Positions 35,911-43,017 of a stretch of 64,000 nucleotides of DNA are shown here, piece after piece. Origin of the DNA: Caldalkalibacillus uzonensis. Lineage in GTDB: Bacteria > Bacillota > Bacilli > Caldalkalibacillales > Caldalkalibacillaceae. Within the stretch, counting starts at the first letter, position 1. Each line of letters starts with the position of its first letter. Below the pieces are notes generated by a model, which was not told the origin of the DNA, did no database searches, and saw only the letters and a program-made list of their open reading frames with translations. A program made the position numbers and the translations under genes. The stretch is from NCBI RefSeq assembly GCF_030814135.1, contig NZ_JAUSUQ010000002.1, positions 294,146 through 358,145 of the forward strand, given 5' to 3'.

Positions 35911-35942
35911 ATACGACTACTACTTTAGTCCATGAAACTATG

Positions 35943-35967
35943 AAAAAAGGACTCTTAACAGAGTCCT
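35943..35967 (-). terminator. Rho-independent terminator of the iron alcohol dehydrogenase gene
   Basis: AGGACTC (35948-35954) pairs with GAGTCCT (35961-35967), and six T follow on the minus strand (A run 35943-35948). It also separates convergent gudD. Confidence 0.85.
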
Positions 35968-35974
35968 CTTCCTC

Positions 35975-37171
35975 CTATAACGCCTTGGTAAGCAGCTGCT
36001 CAAATCCTTCCTGTGTCGGAATACGGGGATTGTTCCGAATTAAGCGTTCAATGGTTAACGCTTTCTTCGCAATCTCTGGCAGTTGCTCTTTATGTATCCC
36101 AATTTCCGATAATTTCGTTGGCAAACCTATAGATTTAAGCAGATCAAACAAGGCAGCCACTAAACGATCCTTTACCTCTTTAGTACTTATTCCTTCTGAA
36201 GGTAGTCCAAAGGCTTGTGCAATGTTCCTCACTTTTTCCTTAGCAGCGTGGGCATTAAATTCCACCACATAAGGTAATAGAAGCCCAGTTAACTCGCCAT
36301 GTGGTGCTTTGATCAAACCACCGATGGGATAGGCTAAGGCATGGGCAGCAGCCGTACCTGCATTGGAGAAGGCCATACCTGCGAGCAAACTCCCCAATAG
36401 CATTTGGGAACGGGCTTCCAATTTGCTTCCCTGTTGAACGGCTACGACAAGATGGTCAGCAATGAGTTTGATAGCCTGGATGGCCAACGCATCACTAATT
36501 GGATTGGCCCCCTGAAACAACAGCTCCCCATCAGCTTCAATGTACTGAAATGGTTTGGCCATGTAAGCCTCAATCGCATGGGCCAGGGCATCAATGCCTG
36601 AACAGGCGGTCACATAAGGAGGCAGCTTTAACGTCAAGGTAGGATCTAACAGTGCTACAGCCGGACGCAAATGATTATCTGATATTCCGGTTTTTAGATT
36701 ATTTTCAGTATCTGTCAGGACTGTAATTGACGTCACTTCAGACCCTGTGCCTGCTGTTGTTGGTATGGCTATTAATGGTGCAACCGGACCGGGAACTTTG
36801 TTTTCACCAAAATAATCTCTGGGATGGCCCCCATGAGCCATCAATAAGGCAACAACTTTGGCCAAATCAATACTGCTTCCTCCACCGAGGCCAATAATCA
36901 CATCGGTTTGTTGGACAGATCTGGCATGTTCATAACACTCCAAAGCTGATTGAATGGGTGGTTCGGGAACAGCCTGATCGTAAACCATAACATGATAACC
37001 TTGCAACAGACTGGCCACACGCTCTAAAATGCCTGCTTGTCTGATACCCTGATCAGTAATGATCAAAACATTCCTGGCATTGAATCGCTGCAGAATGTGA
37101 TCCAATTTTTCGACAGACCCATAGCCAAACACAATATTTTTTGTGGAAACAAATTCCCATGTTGCTCTCAT
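35975..37171 (-). CDS. Iron-containing (group III) alcohol dehydrogenase
   Basis: 398 residues. NAD-binding segment GLGGGSSIDLAKVVALL near residue 93 and AIPTTAGTGSEVTSITVLTD near 135. Metal-binding Asp/His positions are in LDPTLTLKLPPYVTACSGIDALAHAIEAY (start near 194), AAHALAYPIGG near 275 and PHGELTGLLLP. It oxidises an alcohol or reduces an aldehyde in the cytoplasm. AGGAGGG precedes the ATG at 37171. Its neighbour upstream on the same strand is an M20 amidohydrolase (66-base gap). Substrate not evident. Confidence 0.92.
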   Translation of the reverse strand: MRATWEFVSTKNIVFGYGSVEKLDHILQRFNARNVLIITDQGIRQAGILERVASLLQGYHVMVYDQAVPEPPIQSALECYEHARSVQQTDVIIGLGGGSSIDLAKVVALLMAHGGHPRDYFGENKVPGPVAPLIAIPTTAGTGSEVTSITVLTDTENNLKTGISDNHLRPAVALLDPTLTLKLPPYVTACSGIDALAHAIEAYMAKPFQYIEADGELLFQGANPISDALAIQAIKLIADHLVVAVQQGSKLEARSQMLLGSLLAGMAFSNAGTAAAHALAYPIGGLIKAPHGELTGLLLPYVVEFNAHAAKEKVRNIAQAFGLPSEGISTKEVKDRLVAALFDLLKSIGLPTKLSEIGIHKEQLPEIAKKALTIERLIRNNPRIPTQEGFEQLLTKAL

Positions 37172-37237
37172 CCATCGTCCCTCCTGTATGGATTTTTTGT
37201 TAAAACTATTGGTCTTAAGAACGGCACAAGCTCTCCT

Positions 37238-38419
37238 TCAACTTCCCATCGCCAGATAATCCAGCACTGCCGTAATAAACAACTGCCCCGTGACCAGCAT
37301 GGCCCGCTCATCCACATCAAATTTGGGGTGATGATGAGGATAGACGGCGTCTATTTCCGGATTGCCTCCACCGACAAAGAAGAAAGTTCCGGGTACTTTC
37401 TGCAGATAGTAGGCAAAATCTTCACCGCCCATCATCGGCTCCATCTTCGTTACTTTACCTGCCCCAAACAGTTGCTGGGCCAGCAGCTCTACCCGCCTGG
37501 TTTCCTCCACATGATTATACAAAGCAGGATAACCCCGGCGATACTCGTAAGTGGCCGTTGCTCCCATCTGCTCACACGTACCCCTAACCACCTGGCCGAT
37601 CCATTCCTCAATCATGCTTCTCACATCTTCATCAAACGTTCGTACTGTTCCCTTCAAATGAGCGGAATGAGCAATGACGTTAAAAGCCTCACCGGCATGG
37701 AAGGAACCAACCGTAACCACCGCAGATTTCAGCGGATCAACCCGCCGACTGACAATATTTTGCAAGTTGACCACCAGCTGGCTGGCTGTCACCAGGGGGT
37801 CAACGGTGAGATGGGGCTGTGCCCCATGCCCGCCCCGTCCGGTCACTTCAATCTCGAAAGCATCAGCTGCCGCCATGGCATAACCCTCACAAAAACCCAC
37901 GGTTCCATAGGGCAAACCGGACCAGACATGAGCTCCATAAATCACATCTACCCCATCAAGGCAGCCATCCTCAATCATCGGTTTGGCTCCTCCAGGGGCC
38001 AATTCTTCAGCAAACTGATGGATAAACACCACGGTCCCTGCCAGCTGCTCTTTAACCTCACTCAGTACGGCTGCCACACCCAGCAAAGCGGCGGTGTGCA
38101 CATCATGACCGCAAGCATGCATCTTCCCTGGTATTCTGGAACGGTAGGGCACCTCTTTTTCATCCTGAATAGGCAAAGCATCAAAGTCGGCTCTTAGCGC
38201 CACTGTTTTACCCGGTTTTCCGCCCCGTAAAATACCCACAACGCCCCGTCCACCTATGCCGGTTTTCACCTCAAGCCCCAGTTCGGTTAAAAATTGAGCG
38301 ATTTTCTTGGGCGTTTCTACCTCTTCAAAAGAGATTTCCGGATACATATGCAAATCACGGCGGAAGTCAACCAAACGGGGATAGATGTTGTGCAAACGTT
38401 CAAATAACGGTTGTAACAT
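37238..38419 (-). CDS. M20 family metallo-amidohydrolase (aminoacylase/hippurate hydrolase-like)
   Basis: 393 residues. Metal-binding positions of the M20D type are clear: MHACGHDVHTAALLG near residue 96 and HQFAEELAPGGAK near 131, with Glu-Glu, and GGEDFAYYLQKVPGTFFFVGGG near 352. It hydrolyses N-acyl amino acids or similar amides. The ATG at 38419 follows GAGGAGAG; the ORF is open seven codons further. Probably transcribed with the downstream iron alcohol dehydrogenase. Confidence 0.92.
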   Translation of the reverse strand: MLQPLFERLHNIYPRLVDFRRDLHMYPEISFEEVETPKKIAQFLTELGLEVKTGIGGRGVVGILRGGKPGKTVALRADFDALPIQDEKEVPYRSRIPGKMHACGHDVHTAALLGVAAVLSEVKEQLAGTVVFIHQFAEELAPGGAKPMIEDGCLDGVDVIYGAHVWSGLPYGTVGFCEGYAMAAADAFEIEVTGRGGHGAQPHLTVDPLVTASQLVVNLQNIVSRRVDPLKSAVVTVGSFHAGEAFNVIAHSAHLKGTVRTFDEDVRSMIEEWIGQVVRGTCEQMGATATYEYRRGYPALYNHVEETRRVELLAQQLFGAGKVTKMEPMMGGEDFAYYLQKVPGTFFFVGGGNPEIDAVYPHHHPKFDVDERAMLVTGQLFITAVLDYLAMGS

Positions 38420-38479
38420 ACCGGTCTCTCCTCTCTTCAATCGCTGTCACACCAATACCAAAATTCACTCAATTCAAGG

Positions 38480-38494
38480 CTGGGGTCTCCCCAG
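38480..38494 (-). terminator. Possible terminator after the DUF423 gene
   Basis: CTGGGG (38480-38485) and CCCCAG (38489-38494) form a tight three-base-loop hairpin 28 bases past the DUF423 stop, but the minus-strand tail is only CCTTGAATT. Confidence 0.35.
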
Positions 38495-38522
38495 ACGGGA
38501 GCCTGATCGATAATCAATGAAT

Positions 38523-38891
38523 TTATTTTGCCAGGGCAGCGATAACCACCAATATCCAACCGATCAAAAATGCCACTCCCCCAATCGGGGTGATTGCCCC
38601 CAACTTAGTGACTCCTGTCATGCTTAAAGCATACAAACTTCCGGAGAAAATGATAATACCCACTGCCAATAACCACCCCGCCCAGTTAAGCAGGTGAGAA
38701 GGCATGACATAAATCAAGAGACCAATCAGAATCAAACCTAAGGCATGTATAAGATGATACTGCACTCCGGTCTGATAAATCTCCAGCATTTCCGGTGTAA
38801 TTTTTCCCTTCAGACCATGGGCGCCAAAAGCGCCTAAGGCCACACCCAGAAAGGCGAGAGCCGCTCCAAGAGCCACAAACAGATTAGCCAA
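38523..38891 (-). CDS. DUF423 family small membrane protein (YwdK-like)
   Basis: About 122 residues with four hydrophobic segments. The family hallmark VALGAFGAHGLKGK is near residue 17, followed by TGVQYHLIHALGL and GAITPIGGVAFLIGW. Function is unknown. The open frame reaches 38963, but GGGAGG lies seven bases before a TTG at 38891, which gives the usual family N-terminus (LANLFVALGAALAF). Single gene, downstream of the short-ORF locus at 39.1-39.7 kb. Confidence 0.88.
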   Translation of the reverse strand: MANLFVALGAALAFLGVALGAFGAHGLKGKITPEMLEIYQTGVQYHLIHALGLILIGLLIYVMPSHLLNWAGWLLAVGIIIFSGSLYALSMTGVTKLGAITPIGGVAFLIGWILVVIAALAK

Positions 38892-39084
38892 ACTGCTTAC
38901 CTCCCTGCTGCAGACTATAGTTATAGCATACCGTTTTTTGAAGTGATTTTCCATTCCTAGCATGATTCATTCTGGGACACAAACGAGGCAATCTTTGAAA
39001 ACACCTTAAAGTGCTGTACCTCGAACAGACACTCTCTTATGGCACAGGTGGGCACCCCATCAGTTGGGCGCCCACTGCATTGTT

Positions 39085-39234
39085 TTAAAAAAAACGATGA
39101 TAAGTATAGAACTCTTGCTTGCATTTTTCAACCAACTGATCCATATGATCATGATCATTAAGCGATTGAACAACTCTTTTTTGTGCTTTCTTGACCTTAA
39201 TCTCAATGACAAAGGAAAAAAAGGGAATTACCAT
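39085..39234 (-). CDS. Unidentified 49-residue basic peptide
   Basis: A 49-codon frame starting ATG at 39234, with AAAGGGG 9-13 bases upstream. A hydrophobic N-terminus (MVIPFFSFVIEI) is followed by a basic, His- and Lys-rich remainder (KVKKAQKRVVQSLNDHDH, then QLVEKCKQEFYTYHRFF). I do not recognise the family. It is the second of two short frames downstream of a promoter, leader ORF and two terminators (39.35-39.76 kb). Coding status is plausible from the binding site and amino acid make-up but not proven. Confidence 0.45.
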   Translation of the reverse strand: MVIPFFSFVIEIKVKKAQKRVVQSLNDHDHMDQLVEKCKQEFYTYHRFF

Positions 39235-39266
39235 CCTTTGACACCCCTTTCCTGTTTAGTTTCGTT

Positions 39267-39329
39267 TCAGGTGTCTTCCAGCACCTTAAGACGTATGGCT
39301 AAACGCAATAAATAAGCAAAATTACCCAT
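39267..39329 (-). CDS. Unidentified 20-residue peptide
   Basis: Twenty codons from ATG 39329 with a good GGAAAGGAG eight bases upstream, sequence MGNFAYLLRLAIRLKVLEDT. It is amphipathic/hydrophobic. It begins 24 bases after the U-tract of the second terminator, so it is the first thing translated if transcription reads through. No family recognised. Confidence 0.42.
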   Translation of the reverse strand: MGNFAYLLRLAIRLKVLEDT

Positions 39330-39352
39330 CAAAAACACTCCTTTCCATAAAT

Positions 39353-39385
39353 AAAAAAAAGAACCATTTTACCTTATGGTTCTTT
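39353..39385 (-). terminator. Second terminator (T2) of the short-ORF locus
   Basis: Ten-base stem AAAGAACCAT/ATGGTTCTTT (about 39358-39367 with 39376-39385) followed on the minus strand by eight T (39360-39353). Its 5' arm on the RNA (AACCATAAGG) can also pair with the 3' arm of T1 (CCTATGGTT). Confidence 0.75.
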
Positions 39386-39390
39386 ATCTA

Positions 39391-39416
39391 TATAAATGCT
39401 TAAAAAAGCATTTATA
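39391..39416 (-). other. AT-rich hairpin between the two terminators
   Basis: Eleven-base perfect stem TATAAATGCTT (39391-39401) / AAGCATTTATA (39406-39416) with loop AAAA. It lies between T1 and T2 in the leader. Confidence 0.7.
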
Positions 39417-39422
39417 CCATAC

Positions 39423-39459
39423 AAAAAACCATAGGTTGTGTCTGGCACAGCCTATGGTT
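39423..39459 (-). terminator. First terminator (T1) of the short-ORF locus
   Basis: Fourteen-pair stem: AACCATAGGTTGTG (39427-39440) with CACAGCCTATGGTT (39446-39459), one G-T pair, five-base loop, then TTTTTT on the minus strand (A run 39423-39428). Confidence 0.82.
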
Positions 39460-39498
39460 CGTTTGGCTTTATGTGTAAATTAAACAGGAAAACACGAC

Positions 39499-39594
39499 AG
39501 AAGGAGTCAGGTCAAGTTCACACTAGGAAACCAAGCTGACCATTCTGCCTGTTATTCAATGCTTGAAGTTCAATCTCAGTGGTCAACTCCTTCT
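39499..39594 (-). promoter_or_regulatory. Long-range inverted repeat over the end of the leader ORF
   Basis: AGAAGGAGT at 39499-39507 is the exact complement of ACTCCTTCT at 39586-39594. The second arm covers the last codons of the 37-codon leader ORF, so a ribosome there would prevent the stem from forming. It also hides an AGAAGGAG stretch. Confidence 0.5.
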
Positions 39595-39689
39595 AACCCA
39601 CACGAGGCTGTGCCCATATTCGATTGTTGTTTGACAGTAGGGCTTAGAACGCCTGGAAATACGCCGAATGTCACTTTTGTCATCAACAT
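39576..39689 (-). CDS. 37-codon leader ORF with strong ribosome binding site
   Basis: ATG at 39689 with AAAGGAGG nine bases upstream; 37 codons, starting MLMTKVTFGVFPGVL and ending CGLEGVDH before TGA. It starts about 30 bases from the predicted start point of a strong promoter (39726-39755). It is followed by inverted repeats and two terminators. The layout resembles leader peptides of translation-dependent attenuators. I find no similarity to a known leader by eye. Confidence 0.5.
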   Translation of the reverse strand: MLMTKVTFGVFPGVLSPTVKQQSNMGTASCGLEGVDH

Positions 39690-39725
39690 GGGTCACAACC
39701 TCCTTTACCAAAATTTGATATGGAT

Positions 39726-39755
39726 ATTATACCCTGCACCTTCTTATTGTGTAAA
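39726..39755 (-). promoter_or_regulatory. Strong sigma-A promoter of the leader ORF
   Basis: Minus strand TTTACA (39755-39750), 18-base spacer (17 if TTACAC is used), TATAAT (39731-39726). Expected start near 39719. Confidence 0.82.
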
Positions 39756-39814
39756 GCACAAATTTGCCCAAGTGTAGAAATTTTTTAAAGACAGGCTCAA
39801 CAAGCACTCATGTT

Positions 39815-39843
39815 TTGCATTCCCAAGCTTGACAAAGTATAAT
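39815..39843 (+). promoter_or_regulatory. Sigma-A promoter of the 30-codon gene
   Basis: TTGCAT (39815-39820), 17-base spacer, TATAAT (39838-39843). It faces away from the leader promoter 60 bases away. Confidence 0.72.
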
Positions 39844-39874
39844 AAAGGAAGAATTTAATCTAGGAGGGCCTAAC

Positions 39875-39967
39875 ATGGGATTGATCATTACCATTTTAGT
39901 TGCAGCTGGATTTTTGGCCGCGATCCTCACCGGCGGATACAACGATAAACCGGATACAGGCCGTTAA
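39875..39967 (+). CDS. 30-residue single-span membrane peptide
   Basis: ATG at 39875 with AGGAGGG eight bases upstream, ending TAA at 39967. The peptide starts MGLIITILVAAGFLAAIL, one membrane span, then a short polar tail ending NDKPDTGR. It has its own promoter at 39815-39843 and a strong terminator 9 bases past the stop, so it is a complete single-gene unit of about 160 bases. No family recognised; it could act at the membrane as a partner or signal peptide. Not a type I toxin by any shown feature, and no antisense RNA is evident. Confidence 0.72.
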   Translation: MGLIITILVAAGFLAAILTGGYNDKPDTGR

Positions 39968-39975
39968 AAACAAGA

Positions 39976-40010
39976 AGCAGGGACCTCACTGATGAAGCCC
40001 CTGCTTTTTT
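39976..40010 (+). terminator. Rho-independent terminator of the 30-codon gene
   Basis: AGCAGGG (39976-39982) pairs with CCCTGCT (39999-40005), followed by a run of T to 40010. Confidence 0.88.
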
Positions 40011-40075
40011 CTATAAAATTAGTGCGTAACATTGGTAATGGCATGCACTATGTCAGCCTTTAAAAGCCCCTCACT

Positions 40076-40798
40076 CTAAGAGGAAAAAATACCTTCCCTC
40101 TTTTTCAGTTTATGATACAAATCAGTCAAAGTGCCCCGGTCATGAACGGAATACTGGGGTTGGCCCCTGTCAATCACATGCCCTTCCACCAAAAACGTCT
40201 TCATGCCCAGTTGACTGGCCGACATATCTTCCTGCATATCGTTGCCAACCATCACGCACTGCTCGGGCTGCACCTGAAGCGCCTCACAGATCCATTCATA
40301 GTATTGTCGATGCGGTTTGGTAAAACGGCTTTCTTCGTAAACCGTGATCAACTCAAAGGGGACATGTTCTACCCCAGCCCAGGTGAGACGGTGTTCAATG
40401 GCCTGACGGGGAAAAACAGGATTAGTGGCTACAGCCACACGATAGCCCTGCTCCAACGCTTCCTCTACGACCATTTTTGCCAGGGGTGTGGGCTGGCACA
40501 GATGGGATAAGGTGGGAAAAATCTGGTCATAAAACTCATCAAAAATAGGCCAGATCTTCTCTTTCTGAAGCTGAGTCATTTTTAAAAACGTGGTTGTGAA
40601 CACCTGCTCGTTTGTCTTGTCCGGATCCAAATTGGTGATCATCGCTTCCGTTGCTGCCCATAAAGCTTTGATAAATGTTTGGGGCTCAAGGTGCGGCGAC
40701 ACCTTCTCGGCCAATAGTTTTAAATAGTTGTTGACAAACTGCTCCGTATCCATTGGCAGTAATGTTCCGTCAAGGTCAAATAGAATAACTTTGCTCAT
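40076..40798 (-). CDS. HAD family hydrolase
   Basis: 240 residues. HAD motif I is FDLDGTLLPMD at residues 7-17. Motif II Thr/Ser is in VAVATNPVFPRQA near 118, the Lys in RFTKPHRQYYEW near 155, and motif IV is VMVGNDMQEDMSA near 177. It is a cytoplasmic phosphatase of the YjjG/phosphoglycolate type with a helical cap. AAGGAG lies ahead of the ATG. It follows trmL on the same strand. Substrate unknown. Confidence 0.9.
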   Translation of the reverse strand: MSKVILFDLDGTLLPMDTEQFVNNYLKLLAEKVSPHLEPQTFIKALWAATEAMITNLDPDKTNEQVFTTTFLKMTQLQKEKIWPIFDEFYDQIFPTLSHLCQPTPLAKMVVEEALEQGYRVAVATNPVFPRQAIEHRLTWAGVEHVPFELITVYEESRFTKPHRQYYEWICEALQVQPEQCVMVGNDMQEDMSASQLGMKTFLVEGHVIDRGQPQYSVHDRGTLTDLYHKLKKREGIFSS

Positions 40799-40850
40799 GC
40801 TCTGAACTCCTTTATGTTACCATTTTTCACCCAAAACCCCGAGAACTTGT

Positions 40851-41318
40851 CTATTCCAGTCCAAAAAAAGAAACCTGCCGTAAGGCTTCATAAACCATAA
40901 TGGCAGCTGTGTTGGACAAATTAAGGGAGCGGACATGCTCCATACTCATGGGGATACGCACCCAGGTATCTTTATGCTGCTCCAGTATCTCCGGCGGAAT
41001 ACCTGTCGTTTCCTTGCCAAAGACAAAAAAGTCCCCATCCTGATACTGCACCTCAGTATATACACGTGGTGCTCTTGTTTCTACAAAGAAGAAGCGATGG
41101 CCAGCGTATTTAGCCAGCAGCTCATCCATGGAATCATAATAGTGGATCTCAACGGAATGCCAGTAATCACACCCCGCCCGTTTCAACATCCTGTCATCGG
41201 TAGAAAACCCCATAGGCCGGATAATATGTAATGGTGTCTGAGTAGCCGCGCAAGTACGGGCAATGTTACCTGTATTGTAAGGAATCTCTGGCTGGTATAG
41301 CACAATGTGAAAACTCAA
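40851..41318 (-). CDS. trmL: tRNA (cytidine/uridine-2'-O-)-methyltransferase TrmL
   Basis: 155 residues, SPOUT fold. Conserved blocks: NTGNIARTCAA near residue 15, FGKETTGIP near 99, and RSLNLSNTAAIMVYEALRQ near 130, the trefoil-knot AdoMet site. TrmL methylates the wobble ribose of certain tRNA-Leu. The start is a TTG at 41318 preceded by GGAGAGGTG; no ATG is available. Length is as expected. Confidence 0.94.
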   Translation of the reverse strand: MSFHIVLYQPEIPYNTGNIARTCAATQTPLHIIRPMGFSTDDRMLKRAGCDYWHSVEIHYYDSMDELLAKYAGHRFFFVETRAPRVYTEVQYQDGDFFVFGKETTGIPPEILEQHKDTWVRIPMSMEHVRSLNLSNTAAIMVYEALRQVSFFGLE

Positions 41319-41371
41319 GCTTTGTCACCTCTCCTGTCACATCCCATTATACACCATCCTTGTTTCCGTAA

Positions 41372-42334
41372 TCACACGATAATATGGAAAAATTTATACT
41401 GAATGTTGGGGGTCCAGGCGTAAGAATCACGGTAAGCCCAATAACGGTTTTGGCTGTTAGTGGTATGAGCGTTGACCAGGGGCTCATTGTTGGCATCTTT
41501 GGCTACAACAATGGTATTATGCTGCCAGCGGCCATCCCCGTTAAAGTCATAGCAAATCACATCACCTGGCTCCAGTTCACGGGCTGATTGTACTTCCCGG
41601 GCTCTGAGCCCCGATGTACTTCCAGCCAAATACCAACGCAAGGAATGGGCAACGGCCCAACTGAAACTCCAGTTTGGCTGTGTTTCAAATCGGTACCACC
41701 ATCCTTTGCTCCGGTTCTGTGAGTAGGTCATGGGTGCACCGCCAGCCCATAAGCACTGGGAGACATAATTAGTGCAGTCCACATCAAAGTGTTTAAATTT
41801 AGGGTTGTAACTGTTCCACCAACGATGAGCATATCCTACTGCTTGCTGGCGGTTATATCCTCTATATGTTTCACCTTGTTCAGCAGTTTGATTCCTGCTT
41901 AACTGTCCCTCAGCCGGCCAGGGATCCCCATCTACTTCGGCTGGCAGGTCTAGTACTCCTTTCCCCTCTTCCTCAACCAGCTTATCCTCCATCACCCACC
42001 AGCCGTGATGATTTTTTAACAAGCACGTTCTATGCTCCACCCATGATTGACGAAAGTGCTGCTCCCTTTGAACCAAGTCCCAGTTGATACTTATTCTGTA
42101 CCACACATTGACATAAGGATCCTCTTCGACCACATTCAATACATCAATTTGACTTGTGGAGCGCTTCAGTTCCACTTTTCTGTCCCGAAAGTCGTCTCTG
42201 ATGCGCTCCCAGCGTACTTTTTCCCTTTTTTGAAAGATATCTTTTGCTACAGCATGATCTATCGGCTGTAAGTCTACATAGTGCCTGTTGCGTTCCTCCC
42301 AGAAGGTTTGAAATGCTTGTTTCCAATTGTTCAT
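41372..42334 (-). CDS. Putative amidase domain protein (Amidase_6 family)
   Basis: 320 residues. The C-terminal half carries the putative amidase domain: [19 protein letters not shown] near residue 160, [14 protein letters not shown] near 187 with the probable catalytic Cys, and [11 protein letters not shown] near 275 with the His. The N-terminal half is charged and may be a substrate-binding part. No signal peptide is visible, although such domains often act on peptidoglycan, so it may act inside the cell, for example during sporulation. GGAGG lies seven bases before the ATG at 42334. Function is inferred from family only. Confidence 0.85.
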   Translation of the reverse strand: MNNWKQAFQTFWEERNRHYVDLQPIDHAVAKDIFQKREKVRWERIRDDFRDRKVELKRSTSQIDVLNVVEEDPYVNVWYRISINWDLVQREQHFRQSWVEHRTCLLKNHHGWWVMEDKLVEEEGKGVLDLPAEVDGDPWPAEGQLSRNQTAEQGETYRGYNRQQAVGYAHRWWNSYNPKFKHFDVDCTNYVSQCLWAGGAPMTYSQNRSKGWWYRFETQPNWSFSWAVAHSLRWYLAGSTSGLRAREVQSARELEPGDVICYDFNGDGRWQHNTIVVAKDANNEPLVNAHTTNSQNRYWAYRDSYAWTPNIQYKFFHIIV

Positions 42335-42569
42335 AAACGGTCCTCCTTCACCATCGGCCATCTCCGCTCCCGTTGGTGCCTTGACGTCGCCTTTTGTCGT
42401 TATCTATATATATGCGTCACAAACAAAGATAGCCGTGATTTGACAAAAGAAGTGTTTTTTCATCGAAGGATACGACAAAGGCAAGACCGAATATACATGG
42501 CAAAGCAACTTGCTTATAACGAGACGTGTGATTCAACCACGTTTATAGTGACAGAAGGAGGAGAACAAG

Positions 42570-42872
42570 ATGAAGGATAAATTCGTGAAAAGCCCGATGA
42601 AAACCGTCAGCGCCCGTTTACCGGAGGATGATGTGGAGTTGTTTCAACTGATTTGTGAGGAATACCACTTAACGCAAAGCGAAGTGATTCGTCAATTGAT
42701 TCAAACGTTTATCTCGCAAACCTTTGAGGTAGAGCCGCAATCCAAAGAATACAGTGTGCATGATTTTGAGGCTTATCAAAAGCAAAAGGAGATTGAAAAG
42801 TTTTACGAAAGCTTTAGGAAGATGAACAAAGAGAAAATCAGAGGTACGATGTTGAAGATTGGGAATATGTAG
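42570..42872 (+). CDS. Ribbon-helix-helix (CopG/MetJ-like) DNA-binding protein
   Basis: 100 residues. The N-terminus has the ribbon (MKTVSARLPEDDVELFQLI near residue 10) and two helices (TQSEVIRQLIQTFI), the RHH fold, followed by a charged, probably coiled helix. GGAGGAG precedes the ATG. No toxin gene follows within the next 150 bases, so an antitoxin role is not supported. A TTGACG-N18-TATATA promoter-like pair lies near 42382-42411. Probably a small repressor; targets unknown. Confidence 0.82.
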   Translation: MKDKFVKSPMKTVSARLPEDDVELFQLICEEYHLTQSEVIRQLIQTFISQTFEVEPQSKEYSVHDFEAYQKQKEIEKFYESFRKMNKEKIRGTMLKIGNM

Positions 42873-42900
42873 GGATAGACCTGTTTACACTTATTGATTG

Positions 42901-42931
42901 GGGCTGCCTAAAACGTGCCTTAGGGCAGCCC
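42901..42931. terminator. Hairpin between convergent RHH and M20 genes
   Basis: GGGCTGCC (42901-42908) with GGCAGCCC (42924-42931), extended inward by TAA/TTA with a bulge. No T run on either side, so efficiency is uncertain, but its place between convergent stops fits a terminator. Confidence 0.55.
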
Positions 42932-43017
42932 GTAATTCTGTAGCGGTTCACTCTTATACATAATAACGGCCGGCCGGCCTCCCTAGAGTGCCAGCCATGT
43001 GTTAAATAAGGAAAATA

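Noticed and set aside
39085..39234. 49-codon frame as a Spo0E-like phosphatase or type I toxin
   Set aside because: No SxxLD-type motif of Spo0E proteins, and no antisense RNA promoter or typical toxin charge pattern.
39559..39777. Plus-strand 72-codon frame opposite the leader ORF
   Set aside because: No ribosome binding site, amino acid make-up unlike a protein, and the promoter and leader on the minus strand explain the sequence better.
42497..42512. TGGCAAAGCAACTTGC before the ribbon-helix-helix gene, like a sigma-54 promoter
   Set aside because: GG and GC are eleven bases apart instead of ten, and no activator lies nearby.
42570..42872. Ribbon-helix-helix gene as the antitoxin of a toxin-antitoxin pair
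   Set aside because: No partner ORF within 150 bases on the same strand; a hairpin follows instead.
42968..42979. Palindrome GGCCGGCCGGCC
   Set aside because: Short G+C repeat between convergent genes with no sign of function.
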